From Diphasiastrum complanatum (lineage: Eukaryota; Streptophyta; Lycopodiopsida; Lycopodiales; Lycopodiaceae), in assembly GCA_029204225.1 (NCBI GenBank), contig CM055095.1, forward strand, positions 52,859,836 through 52,923,835: 64,000 nt of DNA, written 5' to 3'. The notes below the pieces were generated by a model. That model was not told the DNA's origin. It did no database searches and saw only the letters and a program-made list of their open reading frames with translations. How positions within the stretch are numbered: position 1 is the stretch's first letter; every line of letters begins with the position of its first letter. The position numbers were made by a program, and so were the translations under genes. Shown here one piece after another: positions 61,501-64,000 of the stretch.

Positions 61501-62061
61501 GGAAAAGCAACAGTTAGTTAAGCAAGAGCACAAAGTACTCTAATCCAAGTTAGTGCTAATTGGATCAAGTAATTAACTTCTGTGAGTTAGGTCTATGTAG
61601 GGCCGCACAATTCTCGGTTAACTTCAGTTAGCACTGACTGAATTCGCTAACTTGTAATTGAGGCAGGCCATTTGATAAAATGGTCACTGCTAACAACATG
61701 AAGCACTAAGAAAAAGACAGGAATCCTTTTGCCAATATTGGTAGATGTAATTTTTGCTATCAATGAACTACAAAGCAAAATAAGTTGATTTTATATAAGA
61801 GCATGCTCTTCTGTCTGCAAAATTGAGGAGCAGAAATTGGAATACCTGTTTTCCGCTCTTGTTTTTCAAAATGCATGTGATGTTGTGCCATTTCAGGGTC
61901 ACTGGCTCCACCGGCGTCCCTGCCTTTTCTACATCCTTCACGGATTTGTCTGAATTCTCGTCATCCTCCACGCGAGCTCTCTTCCCAGAAAATAAACGCA
62001 CAGCGAGGGTGGTGGCAGCAGCAACCAAAAGGACACCGATATTCGCATTAAGCTGCTTCAT
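20409..62061 (-). CDS. ABCG7: ABC transporter G family member 7-type half transporter, 11 coding exons
   Basis: The spliced protein has 678 residues, or 675 with the alternative intron-3 splice. It is a half-size transporter with the ATPase domain first and the membrane domain second, expected to pair in a membrane and use ATP. Its substrate is unknown. An N-terminal hydrophobic segment (about 8-25) comes first. Walker [10 protein letters not shown] (94-102), Q-loop Q142, signature ISGGE (202-206), Walker B VIFADE (222-227) and H-loop H259 follow, and all are intact. The membrane domain covers about 395-645, and [14 protein letters not shown] and [10 protein letters not shown] match ABCG7 closely. 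Exons, in order: 61846-62061, 58260-58450, 57963-58113, 57659-57791, 51668-51869, 51065-51341, 24387-24518, 23415-23635, 23049-23261, 21517-21601, 20409-20624. All junctions keep frame, and all are GT-AG except the intron-3 donor (see that finding). The intron-4 donor (GTCCAG) is weak. The gene spans 41.7 kb because of transposons in introns 1, 4 and 6. Confidence 0.93.
21517..21601 (-). CDS. ABCG7: ABCG7 exon 10
   Basis: It codes for residues 579-607 ([15 protein letters not shown], then LRTGEQ), the loop before the last membrane segment. The acceptor is GTGACAG|GGC and the donor CAG|GTTAGA. Confidence 0.93.
23049..23261 (-). CDS. ABCG7: ABCG7 exon 9 (membrane domain)
   Basis: It codes for residues 508-579: [20 protein letters not shown], then [15 protein letters not shown]. 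The acceptor is TTTGCAG|GTT and the donor CGTTG|GTGAGC. Confidence 0.95.
23415..23635 (-). CDS. ABCG7: ABCG7 exon 8 (membrane domain)
   Basis: It codes for residues 435-508, including [15 protein letters not shown] and the membrane segment around [14 protein letters not shown]. The acceptor is CATCAG|GTA and the donor TCAAG|GTTGGT. Confidence 0.95.
24387..24518 (-). CDS. ABCG7: ABCG7 exon 7 (first membrane segment)
   Basis: It codes for residues 391-434: [17 protein letters not shown], then [11 protein letters not shown]. The acceptor is TTTGCAG|GCC and the donor CAG|GTATGT. It joins exon 6 in phase 0 across 26.5 kb. Confidence 0.95.
25073..27594 (-). pseudogene. Ty3/gypsy gag-pol remnant (element G1)
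   Basis: On the minus strand, a tRNA-iMet type primer site TGGTATCAGAGCA (27,581-27,593) is followed by gag. The gag has [10 protein letters not shown] near 27,100 and [21 protein letters not shown] near 26,800. Then come a Lys/Gly-rich tail, an aspartic-protease region (VEMADGKG near 26,000, LARFDVV near 25,890) and RT. RT keeps FVDDIL and FLGHI but has lost its middle, because SPI-L-N-K-DG is joined directly to [12 protein letters not shown]. It stops at 25,073, before RNase H. Many stops are present, so this is an old truncated copy inside ABCG7 intron 6. Confidence 0.8.
27595..28105 (-). repeat. LTR of gypsy element G1
   Basis: It lies just upstream of the primer site on the minus strand. 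It shares long words with a plus-strand copy at about 59,960-60,500: catatgctca-tggga, cttggtccagtg, cttgcctatgtgtca, ccatgtgtcgac. The outer boundary is estimated. Confidence 0.65.
28106..30045. other. ABCG7 intron 6 DNA, nothing recognised
   Basis: No gene was found. At 28,620-28,860 words such as gccagtgaaatt and attgccaa-aagc recur loosely. At 29,340-29,385 gaatcagt is repeated several times. Confidence 0.45.
30046..30112. repeat. (GT)n(GA)n microsatellite
   Basis: About ten GT units pass directly into about 23 GA units. Confidence 0.95.
30250..30310. repeat. (CT)n microsatellite
   Basis: About 30 CT units. With the (GA)n tract at 30,067-30,112 it forms an inverted pair about 140 bp apart, able to pair in single strands. 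Confidence 0.95.
30330..30747 (+). repeat. 5' LTR of gypsy element G2 (left edge uncertain)
   Basis: The right end, ...tctaaca, is followed after two bases by TGGTATCAGAGCC (30,750-30,762), a tRNA-iMet primer site. No second copy of the LTR is in the window, so the left edge cannot be fixed. Confidence 0.55.
31631..33063 (+). pseudogene. Ty3/gypsy gag-pol remnant (element G2)
   Basis: Gag opens with [12 protein letters not shown] at 31,631. A gag core follows ([12 protein letters not shown], then [12 protein letters not shown] and [14 protein letters not shown]), with a basic tail and a CCHC knuckle ([14 protein letters not shown], about 32,482-32,523). In-frame stops at about 31,739 and 31,985 and a frameshift near 32,400 break it. 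A short stretch after 32,560 resembles part of the G1 LTR (ctatgcagcaaagg). Then the start of RT appears ([15 protein letters not shown], then [10 protein letters not shown]) up to 33,063, where a hAT-type end fragment replaces it. The rest of RT, RNase H and integrase are absent. Confidence 0.8.
33064..33123 (-). mobile_element. Terminal fragment of the 52.5-kb hAT-type MITE family
   Basis: Sixty bases match the reverse complement of 52,505-52,566 at close to 90% (shared words: gtggtacggttca, gggacccac, ggaaccgtgggttctat). The fragment ends in ...TATG at the family terminus. It replaces G2 RT sequence. Confidence 0.7.
33124..33775. other. ABCG7 intron 6 DNA, unclassified
   Basis: A short TA run is followed by a stretch with gcatgcatggggaaa words that also occur near 15,930-15,990, so part is a dispersed repeat. 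No gene was recognised. Confidence 0.4.
33776..33892. repeat. Alternating purine-pyrimidine tract (GT/CA, GC)
   Basis: Runs of GTGTGTGT, GTGCGCACGCGTGCGC and CACACACA alternate over about 115 bp, with a 21-bp break at about 33,812-33,832. Such tracts can adopt Z-DNA. The GT and CA arms can also pair. Confidence 0.85.
33893..34492. other. ABCG7 intron 6 DNA, unclassified
   Basis: No coding family was recognised. The last 180 bases are GC-rich (cggacacgcgcccggacaag) against an AT-rich background and probably belong to another repeat. Confidence 0.4.
34493..34539. repeat. (TA)n microsatellite at hAT copy 1 border
   Basis: A nearly perfect TA run abuts the left end of hAT copy 1. Expansion here may have erased the left target duplication. 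Confidence 0.9.
34549..34640. repeat. GGTACC subterminal array, copy 1 left end
   Basis: There are six GGTACC sites in about 90 bp, mostly as GGTACCGCYGGTA. Likely transposase binding region by analogy with other hAT ends; binding is inferred. Confidence 0.8.
35106..35312 (+). pseudogene. Truncated second hAT gene, copy 1 (ORF2 homologue)
   Basis: The start codon and the first 40 or so residues ([20 protein letters not shown], then [12 protein letters not shown]) match the 121-residue ORF at 39,657. After [10 protein letters not shown] the sequence leaves the homologue and runs to a stop at 35,310, inside what should be the transposase tail. A TATA-like ATAAATAA lies at 34,925-34,932. Copy 2 has a similar box in the same relative place. 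Confidence 0.7.
35290..38256 (-). pseudogene. hAT transposase, copy 1 (broken)
   Basis: Predicted exons are 36503-38256, 36052-36397, 35801-35959 and about 35290-35694, with canonical splice sites such as CCAGAGAG|GTAAGC. Exon 1 starts [14 protein letters not shown] and holds a BED-type finger ([18 protein letters not shown]), a Pro-rich region and the DUF659 core ([18 protein letters not shown]). Exon 3 has the hATC dimerisation words [18 protein letters not shown]. Lesions: a frameshift near 37,890, TAG at 37,068-37,070, TGA at 36,112-36,114 and a deletion of about 100 bp near 36,855. The expected catalytic DGWTD reads NGWTD (37,134-37,136). The C-terminus is acidic and Gly/Arg-rich and differs from copy 2. 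Confidence 0.85.
38590..38646. repeat. GGTACC subterminal array, copy 1 right end
   Basis: Two GGTACC sites and several GCGGTAC/GTACCGCGGG words lie within the last 60 bp before the terminal CCTATG. Confidence 0.75.
38655..38745 (-). mobile_element. Copia primer-site and leader fragment
   Basis: On the minus strand GGCAATATGGGTATCAG matches the primer-site region of the copia element at 56,658-56,680. Leader sequence follows. Only this short piece remains between hAT copies. Confidence 0.5.
38765..38877. mobile_element. Orphan right-end fragment of the hAT family
   Basis: An AT-rich run is followed by GGTACC and GGATCC/GCGGATCC-rich DNA ending ...GGATCTATG, like the right ends at 38,646 and 50,764. 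It is a third, nearly deleted family member lying between copies 1 and 2. Confidence 0.65.
38916..39017. repeat. GGTACC subterminal array, copy 2 left end
   Basis: There are seven GGTACC sites in about 90 bp, in the same order and spacing as copy 1 (GGTACCGCTGGTAT, then GGTACCGCCGGTACC). Confidence 0.85.
39163..39345 (+). repeat. 86-bp tandem repeat upstream of hAT ORF2
   Basis: Units begin ggcacatgggcactg at 39,163 and 39,249, and a diverged third begins near 39,335. Copy 1 has a single unit near 34,790. It sits between the subterminal array and the ORF2 TATA-like box, so it may be promoter DNA. Confidence 0.8.
39531..39538 (+). promoter_or_regulatory. TATA-like box of hAT ORF2
   Basis: TTAAATAG lies 126 nt before the ORF2 start and is conserved in position with ATAAATAA in copy 1. 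It is followed by GTGAGAG repeats (39,553-39,640), which would form the leader. Inferred from position only. Confidence 0.45.
39657..40022 (+). CDS. hAT accessory gene ORF2, charged 121-residue protein
   Basis: This is an intact frame on the strand opposite to the transposase. Its start is conserved in copy 1. Residues 1-45 ([20 protein letters not shown], then [13 protein letters not shown]) are highly charged and heptad-like, so a coiled coil is probable. The middle ([17 protein letters not shown]) is followed by [18 protein letters not shown] and an acidic end ([10 protein letters not shown]). There is no membrane segment, zinc finger or enzyme motif that I recognise. It starts about 0.74 kb inside the left end and stops 500 bp before the transposase stop, so the two genes converge. 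A role in transposition, as a DNA or transposase partner, is possible by analogy with accessory genes of MuDR, but is not shown. A captured host gene piece is the main alternative. Confidence 0.65.
   Translation: MAERIAPRPEGEARRKLEEDVRRHNDRHRKQEADIAEMLRQTRDRHPELQIPALAVAPAPAVELDLDEQIGMNFTRRQLIMVRERATRRRAGQEAARGNREAERERHNNAPDEGEESVEDP
40023..40521. other. Convergent intergenic region between ORF2 and transposase
   Basis: It contains two copies of agccgtatgtggc (about 40,048 and 40,134) and AT-rich DNA suited to 3' ends of both genes. No frame was recognised. Confidence 0.5.
41842..42198 (-). repeat. 3' LTR of the chromodomain gypsy element
   Basis: 357 bp. It differs from the 5' LTR at three bases: near 41,849, near 41,908 and at 42,121. 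Confidence 0.95.
42199..42211 (-). other. Polypurine tract of the gypsy element
   Basis: AAGGGGGAGGGAG lies directly before the 3' LTR on the minus strand and overlaps the pol stop codon. Confidence 0.85.
42210..45785 (-). pseudogene. Gypsy pol: protease, RT, RNase H, integrase, chromodomain
   Basis: Protease has [16 protein letters not shown] at 45,528-45,530 follows in frame, and reading resumes at [17 protein letters not shown] holds [18 protein letters not shown] and FLDDILVYS. RNase H holds [15 protein letters not shown]. Integrase has the HHCC finger ([13 protein letters not shown], then CQKC), [20 protein letters not shown] and the GPF/Y module ([12 protein letters not shown]). The end is a chromodomain ([20 protein letters not shown]). 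Frameshifts lie near 44,866 (after ELFDQL) and near 43,340 (after the integrase finger). The TAA stop at 42,210-42,212 overlaps the polypurine tract. Confidence 0.92.
45786..46939 (-). pseudogene. Gypsy gag, one frameshift
   Basis: The start ATG is at 46,937-46,939 ([19 protein letters not shown]). A coiled N-terminal part is followed by the gag core ([20 protein letters not shown], then [11 protein letters not shown]), a Lys-rich region and a CCHC knuckle ([14 protein letters not shown], about 45,921-45,962). The frame breaks near 46,240 in a T/A run: after REAIL the second frame continues [20 protein letters not shown]. Gag ends at TAG 45,786-45,788, which is in the same frame as protease downstream, so the stop could be a mutation or, less likely, a read-through site. 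Confidence 0.88.
47001..47647 (-). other. Gypsy leader between primer site and gag
   Basis: This is the untranslated leader of the element, without a recognised frame. Confidence 0.6.
47648..47660 (-). other. tRNA-iMet primer binding site
   Basis: TGGTATCAGAGCC on the minus strand lies one base from the 5' LTR end. Confidence 0.9.
47662..48018 (-). repeat. 5' LTR of the chromodomain gypsy element
   Basis: 357 bp, TGTTACGAGCTCG to ATATTACA on the minus strand. It contains a palindromic region with GGCCACGTGGC (G-box core), which could act as a promoter element. Confidence 0.95.
50690..50764. repeat. GGTACC subterminal array, copy 2 right end
   Basis: There are five GGTACC sites plus GGATCCGCGG words within 75 bp, ending CCTATG next to the ATATATAG duplication. 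Confidence 0.85.
50773..51064. other. ABCG7 intron 6 end, host DNA
   Basis: Sequence between hAT copy 2 and exon 6. The word cattccagaacatg resembles a stretch near 29,050. Nothing coding. Confidence 0.5.
51065..51341 (-). CDS. ABCG7: ABCG7 exon 6 (linker to membrane domain)
   Basis: It codes for residues 298-390. [18 protein letters not shown] opens the linker and LLLKRAWWQ ends it. The acceptor is GTGTAG|GTA and the donor CAG|GTGTGT. This donor opens the 26.5-kb intron 6. Confidence 0.95.
51668..51869 (-). CDS. ABCG7: ABCG7 exon 5 (D-loop, H-loop)
   Basis: It codes for residues 231-298, starting [13 protein letters not shown] and including [10 protein letters not shown]. The acceptor is GAGCAG|GAT and the donor TTGG|GTGAGT. 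Confidence 0.95.
51870..52496. other. ABCG7 intron 4, 3' part, nothing recognised
   Basis: AT-rich intron DNA without a transposon signature up to the first MITE. Confidence 0.5.
52505..52950. mobile_element. hAT-type MITE, 446 bp, AAACCAAG duplication
   Basis: Identical eight-base flanks AAACCAAG lie at 52,497-52,504 and 52,951-52,958. The ends start CATATAGAACC and, in reverse, CATACACTTAATG. Both ends are full of GAACCGT/ACGGTTC words and the middle is AATTAATT-rich. No coding capacity. Confidence 0.85.
52960..53741. mobile_element. hAT-type non-autonomous element, 782 bp, AACCAAGC duplication
   Basis: Identical flanks AACCAAGC lie at 52,952-52,959 and 53,742-53,749. The ends pair as CTTAGAAGCCCGTTCCG and CTAAGTTGCCCGTTCCG, with GTTCCGGAAC palindromes inside. 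A plus-strand frame at 53,230-53,688 has no recognised domain. It shares its left duplication with the neighbouring MITE, offset by one base. Confidence 0.85.
53790..56200 (-). pseudogene. Copia gag-protease-integrase, broken
   Basis: The start is [20 protein letters not shown] at 56,200. The gag core ([19 protein letters not shown]) ends at a TAG near 55,649, and reading continues in frame to a CCHC knuckle ([14 protein letters not shown], about 55,371-55,415), interrupted by TGA near 55,477. The protease motif is DSDASKHMT (Gly changed to Asp), after a frameshift near 55,180. Integrase has the HHCC part ([18 protein letters not shown]) and the catalytic words [15 protein letters not shown] and [12 protein letters not shown], with stops near 54,717 and 54,306. 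It ends after [11 protein letters not shown], before RT. Confidence 0.88.
56273..56517. repeat. Three tandem repeats of about 80-85 bp in copia leader
   Basis: Units begin gatatcggaatggagcgcgg, gatatcggactggagcgtgg and aatatcgaactggagcgcgg. Each ends ttggatccgatat or tggatccgatat. They lie between the primer site and gag start. Confidence 0.8.
56690..56775. repeat. GATTC/GAATC-rich terminal remnant
   Basis: A poly-A run is followed by cgattctacacgattctg and cacgattcagaatcgcg, ending gcaactatgg. It looks like one end of another hAT-type MITE; no matching end or duplication was found. Confidence 0.4.
56776..57658. other. ABCG7 intron 4, 5' part, nothing recognised
   Basis: AT-rich intron DNA. 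A short direct repeat (aatgcctatagttgagttg) occurs near 57,508 and 57,536. Confidence 0.5.
57659..57791 (-). CDS. ABCG7: ABCG7 exon 4 (signature and Walker B)
   Basis: It codes for residues 187-231 with [13 protein letters not shown] and [10 protein letters not shown]. The acceptor is ATGCAG|GTC, or, to keep frame with the shifted donor, TGTGCAG|ACA at 57,778. The donor is ACAG|GTCCAG. Confidence 0.9.
57963..58113 (-). CDS. ABCG7: ABCG7 exon 3 (Q-loop)
   Basis: It codes for residues 136-186, including [18 protein letters not shown]. The acceptor is TGTAG|GTG. The conserved junction would be CTG|GAAAGT, which is not a GT donor. If the GT four bases further on is used, the exon ends at 57,959. 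Confidence 0.88.
58260..58450 (-). CDS. ABCG7: ABCG7 exon 2 (Walker A)
   Basis: It codes for residues 73-136 and contains GPSGSGKTT. The acceptor is GCAAGCAG|GTC and the donor AAAA|GTGAGT. The first seven exon bases and the acceptor are duplicated 209 bp upstream in intron 1. Confidence 0.93.
58444..58861. repeat. 209-bp tandem duplication across the exon 2 acceptor
   Basis: Units 58,444-58,652 and 58,653-58,861 differ at one base (ttctgtact against tttgtact). The unit contains the first seven coding bases of exon 2, the acceptor and about 200 bp of intron 1. The outer copy is therefore a decoy acceptor; its use would add VKDK and then a stop. Confidence 0.95.
58862..59077. other. ABCG7 intron 1 DNA, nothing recognised
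   Basis: Host-like intron sequence between the tandem duplication and the copia LTR. Confidence 0.5.
59078..59508 (+). repeat. Copia-type LTR with primer site
   Basis: It starts TGTTAGAAATTAATG and ends TTCTGACA, followed by TGATATCAGAGC (59,509-59,520), a one-base variant of the tRNA-iMet primer site. A TATA box (AGTATATAAGG) lies near 59,335. Only the 5' LTR and leader remain. Confidence 0.7.
59521..59955 (+). other. Copia leader with repeated CTGTTCGCTG words
   Basis: Words like gacctgttcgctg, ggttcgctggc and gacctaatcactggct recur about ten times at 59,655-59,860. No gag frame follows. Confidence 0.45.
59956..60500 (+). repeat. Solo LTR of gypsy family G1
   Basis: It matches the minus-strand LTR at 27,595-28,105 over most of its length. 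It has an internal 74-bp tandem duplication (60,125-60,198 and 60,199-60,272, starting ggttgac-ggtcaa). No internal gypsy DNA follows. Edges are estimated. Confidence 0.65.
60890..61108. mobile_element. Short GGTTCGAA-rich foldback element
   Basis: The left part has gattcgaatcgg and gaaccgattcgaacc, and the right part ggttcgaaggttcgaacc. The ends are roughly inverted (aaggttacaagccg and, in reverse, catggttgcatcaaaccg). This is like hAT MITEs, but no eight-base duplication could be matched. Confidence 0.5.
61109..61845. other. ABCG7 intron 1 start, nothing recognised
   Basis: Intron DNA with loosely repeated gttagtgctaa/ttagctaact words near 61,130-61,660. Confidence 0.45.
61846..62061 (-). 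CDS. ABCG7: ABCG7 exon 1 (start codon, N-terminal hydrophobic segment)
   Basis: It codes for residues 1-72. The start is the first ATG in frame, followed by [19 protein letters not shown], which matches the short hydrophobic N-terminus of ABCG7. The frame is open further upstream but has no ATG. The donor is CAG|GTATTC. Confidence 0.93.
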
Positions 62062-62284
62062 CTTCACTTCAATGATTCGCAAAACCAAAGTCCCTAGATT
62101 AATCTCGTCTCTCAAGCGATTGAGTGGCAGCGGCTACTCAATTTAAAGCACCCGTTTCTTCGCCATTCTTAATGACCGTGTGCGAATGAAAGAAGAGACT
62201 TGGAAACACATGCGAGTTAAACATGAAGTAGGCAGGGAAGGAAAAACCCTGCTTTCATGAACCAAGGAATGGAATGAGAACAAG

Positions 62285-62291
62285 TTATATA
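62285..62291 (-). promoter_or_regulatory. Candidate TATA box of ABCG7
   Basis: TATATAA on the minus strand lies 224 nt before the start codon, predicting a leader of about 190 nt. It lies between the start codon and the shared upstream block. Confidence 0.5.
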
Positions 62292-62397
62292 ATGAATGAA
62301 TGGGAACGCGAAGAGGGTCATTGAGTGCGAATGTTCTGCGCGCTTTGTATCCTGTCCTCGTATCTAGTGCATACACGAGACACGATCATCTAAAGCC

Positions 62398-62507
62398 CCG
62401 CCACCGTTGGATCTTGTCATGAACGTTCAAATTTTGCCACGTTGTTGTTATGATCGACCATTGAAAGGAACCAAACTCACACGCGTGCCACGTGGCAGAA
62501 ATCGAAG
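62398..62507 (-). promoter_or_regulatory. Upstream block shared with kinase promoter, with G-box
   Basis: On the plus strand it holds CCGCCACCGTTGGAT, ATTTTGCCACGT and GTGCCACGTGGCAG, in the same order as 6,484-6,600 upstream of the kinase. CACGTG is a full G-box. The block lies about 340-450 nt before the start codon. Confidence 0.55.
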
Positions 62508-62863
62508 AGGTCGGGCATGAAATAGTTTGTGCCATTAAGCCTTATCCTTGTCCATAACCCTACAAGTGAAAGACAAGATAAAGATTTGGCTTGGACCTAT
62601 CATTCTTTGCCACGTGACCCTACAGCTGAAAGACCTTTAAAGACCTATAATGCTGTGCCATATGCGGAATAGACTTTCATTCACAAGATAAAATATATGA
62701 AACTTTGTAATATCATAGTAGTAGCCTTGATCGGGATCCCAAGGAGGTAGTGGTTGGTATTGATTGATCCATGTACCCAACTACTTGGTTATCAATCATA
62801 CCAACTCCCATATAATCTCGTAGTTGGGACAATGGTGTAGGTGCTACTAGCGGCACTGATAAA

Positions 62864-63400
62864 TTACTTTCCAATTTGTAGCATAAACTTTATGAGAGTT
62901 TCAAAACTCTCATTCATTTTATCAATCCATGTTATCAATGGACCTTTTCTGCAGCTACATTTTTTCTTCACCCCCTTAAGAACGTTCGTTAGGGGCACTG
63001 TTATTAAGGCATAGTCCATAATGAACCTGTGAAAGAATCCTATGAAGCCCAAAATGAATTTCAGATCACAAATTGTTTGAGGTTGCGGCCATTCTCGTAA
63101 TTTACGAACCTATTATAATTGATTTCAATAAAGAACTCACATTTCGCCTCTTTAGCATAGAGCTTTTATTGTCTTAGGAGACCCAAGACAATACAAAGAT
63201 GCTCCTCAAGGGTCCGACTATAAATTAATATGTCGTCCAAATACACTACCACAAACTTTCCCAGATTTAGATGAAGAATATTTTTCATCATCTGTTGGAA
63301 AGTGGCAGGTGCATTCGTGAGTCCAAAAGGTAAAATAGTATGTGACATTTGGTCATCCATAATGGTGCCACTTGGCAATAAACTATTGGCTAATTTTTAT
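62864..63400 (-). pseudogene. Ty3/gypsy reverse transcriptase fragment
   Basis: On the minus strand RT reads [15 protein letters not shown] and [18 protein letters not shown] (63,166-63,378). It continues with YAKEAKCEFFIEI near 63,140 and, after frameshifts, GFIGFFHRFI and LTNVLKG (62,864-63,052). No LTR, protease or integrase is visible. Confidence 0.85.
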
Positions 63401-64000
63401 CTATTTTCACATTGTGACCGCTAAGGCTATGCTCATGAATACTTGCATGACCGCCTTAACTACATCACACTATTCGACATGAGAATCATTCGATGAACCT
63501 GAGATATACATGCATAACCCTAACCTAACCTTTACCCTAATATAAAAAGTATTTAGAAAACTTCTCTTTCTTCTGTATGAAAATCGTGTATTTCGTACAT
63601 TCAATGATTTTTCCATGCTCTTGTCTATTGAAAGTAGCATAGCATCATGTTTCCATCTATGTCTAGCATAGATCATAGTTTCAAACATGAATCACTTTGC
63701 TTTATGTTTTATCGATCTCATTTAGTATTGTTTTGTTTCTATGCTCATCATAGTCAATAAGTTTTTATTTCAACTTTAAGACTACATGTAGTAAATCTAT
63801 TATGCTATTTCAATTAATATATGTAACCTAATATTTATAAAGGATCTATCTACTTTACTACACACAAAAATCTTGCATATGAAAACAACAACCAAAAGAG
63901 TTTTGGCATTCAAGAAAATGTCTTATTTTTTAAAAGTCATTTTTTTTTATGAAATTGATTTTCAGATAAAGATGTTGACTCAATTCATATACTTTGTCAA
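63401..64000. other. AT-rich DNA, nothing recognised
   Basis: No gene or transposon signature was found up to the window end. Confidence 0.5.

Noticed and set aside
62059-62115. An ABCG7 start upstream of MKQLN
   Set aside because: The upstream extension starts at TTG and has no ATG. MKQLN matches the family N-terminus.

Overview
The window is plant nuclear DNA, most likely from a flowering plant with a repeat-rich genome and large introns. It holds a plant-type receptor-like kinase, a half-size ABC transporter of the plant ABCG7 type, and many Ty1/copia, Ty3/gypsy and hAT sequences. CT/GA microsatellites are frequent. Only two host genes were recognised, both on the minus strand. Species cannot be named from the sequence alone.

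Layout. 0-3.1 kb: a gypsy RT fragment and an internally deleted copia element. 4.8-6.2 kb: an intact single-exon receptor-like kinase of lectin-RLK type that lacks a lectin domain, with a (CT)n 5' leader. 6.3-20.4 kb: mostly AT-rich intergenic DNA with a 124-bp palindrome, a SINE-like sequence, a 1-kb nested minisatellite and a decayed BED/hAT transposase. 20.4-62.1 kb: one ABCG7 gene in 11 coding exons. Its introns total about 39.6 kb, and one of them is 26.5 kb. 62.4-63.4 kb: promoter region and another gypsy RT fragment.

Most of the transposon content sits inside ABCG7. Intron 6 (24,519-51,064) holds two broken gypsy elements, two hAT elements in the same orientation, and a 6.2-kb chromodomain gypsy element. 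That gypsy element has 0.8% LTR divergence and a perfect GAATG target duplication, and it lies inside an exon of the second hAT transposase. Intron 4 holds a truncated copia element and two different short hAT-type elements inserted into the same target one base apart. Intron 1 holds a copia LTR, a solo gypsy LTR and a recent 209-bp tandem duplication that copies the exon-2 splice acceptor.

The best candidate for something undescribed is the hAT family at 34.5-50.8 kb. It has dense GGTACC arrays at its ends, a BED/DUF659/hATC transposase gene with introns and an AT-hook C-terminus in one copy, and a second, convergent gene encoding a charged protein of 121 residues. That two-gene layout recalls MuDR rather than a typical hAT. 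On the host side, the ABCG7 intron-3 donor reads GA rather than GT at its expected place. An in-frame GT-AG alternative would remove three residues, so the gene may still be functional.
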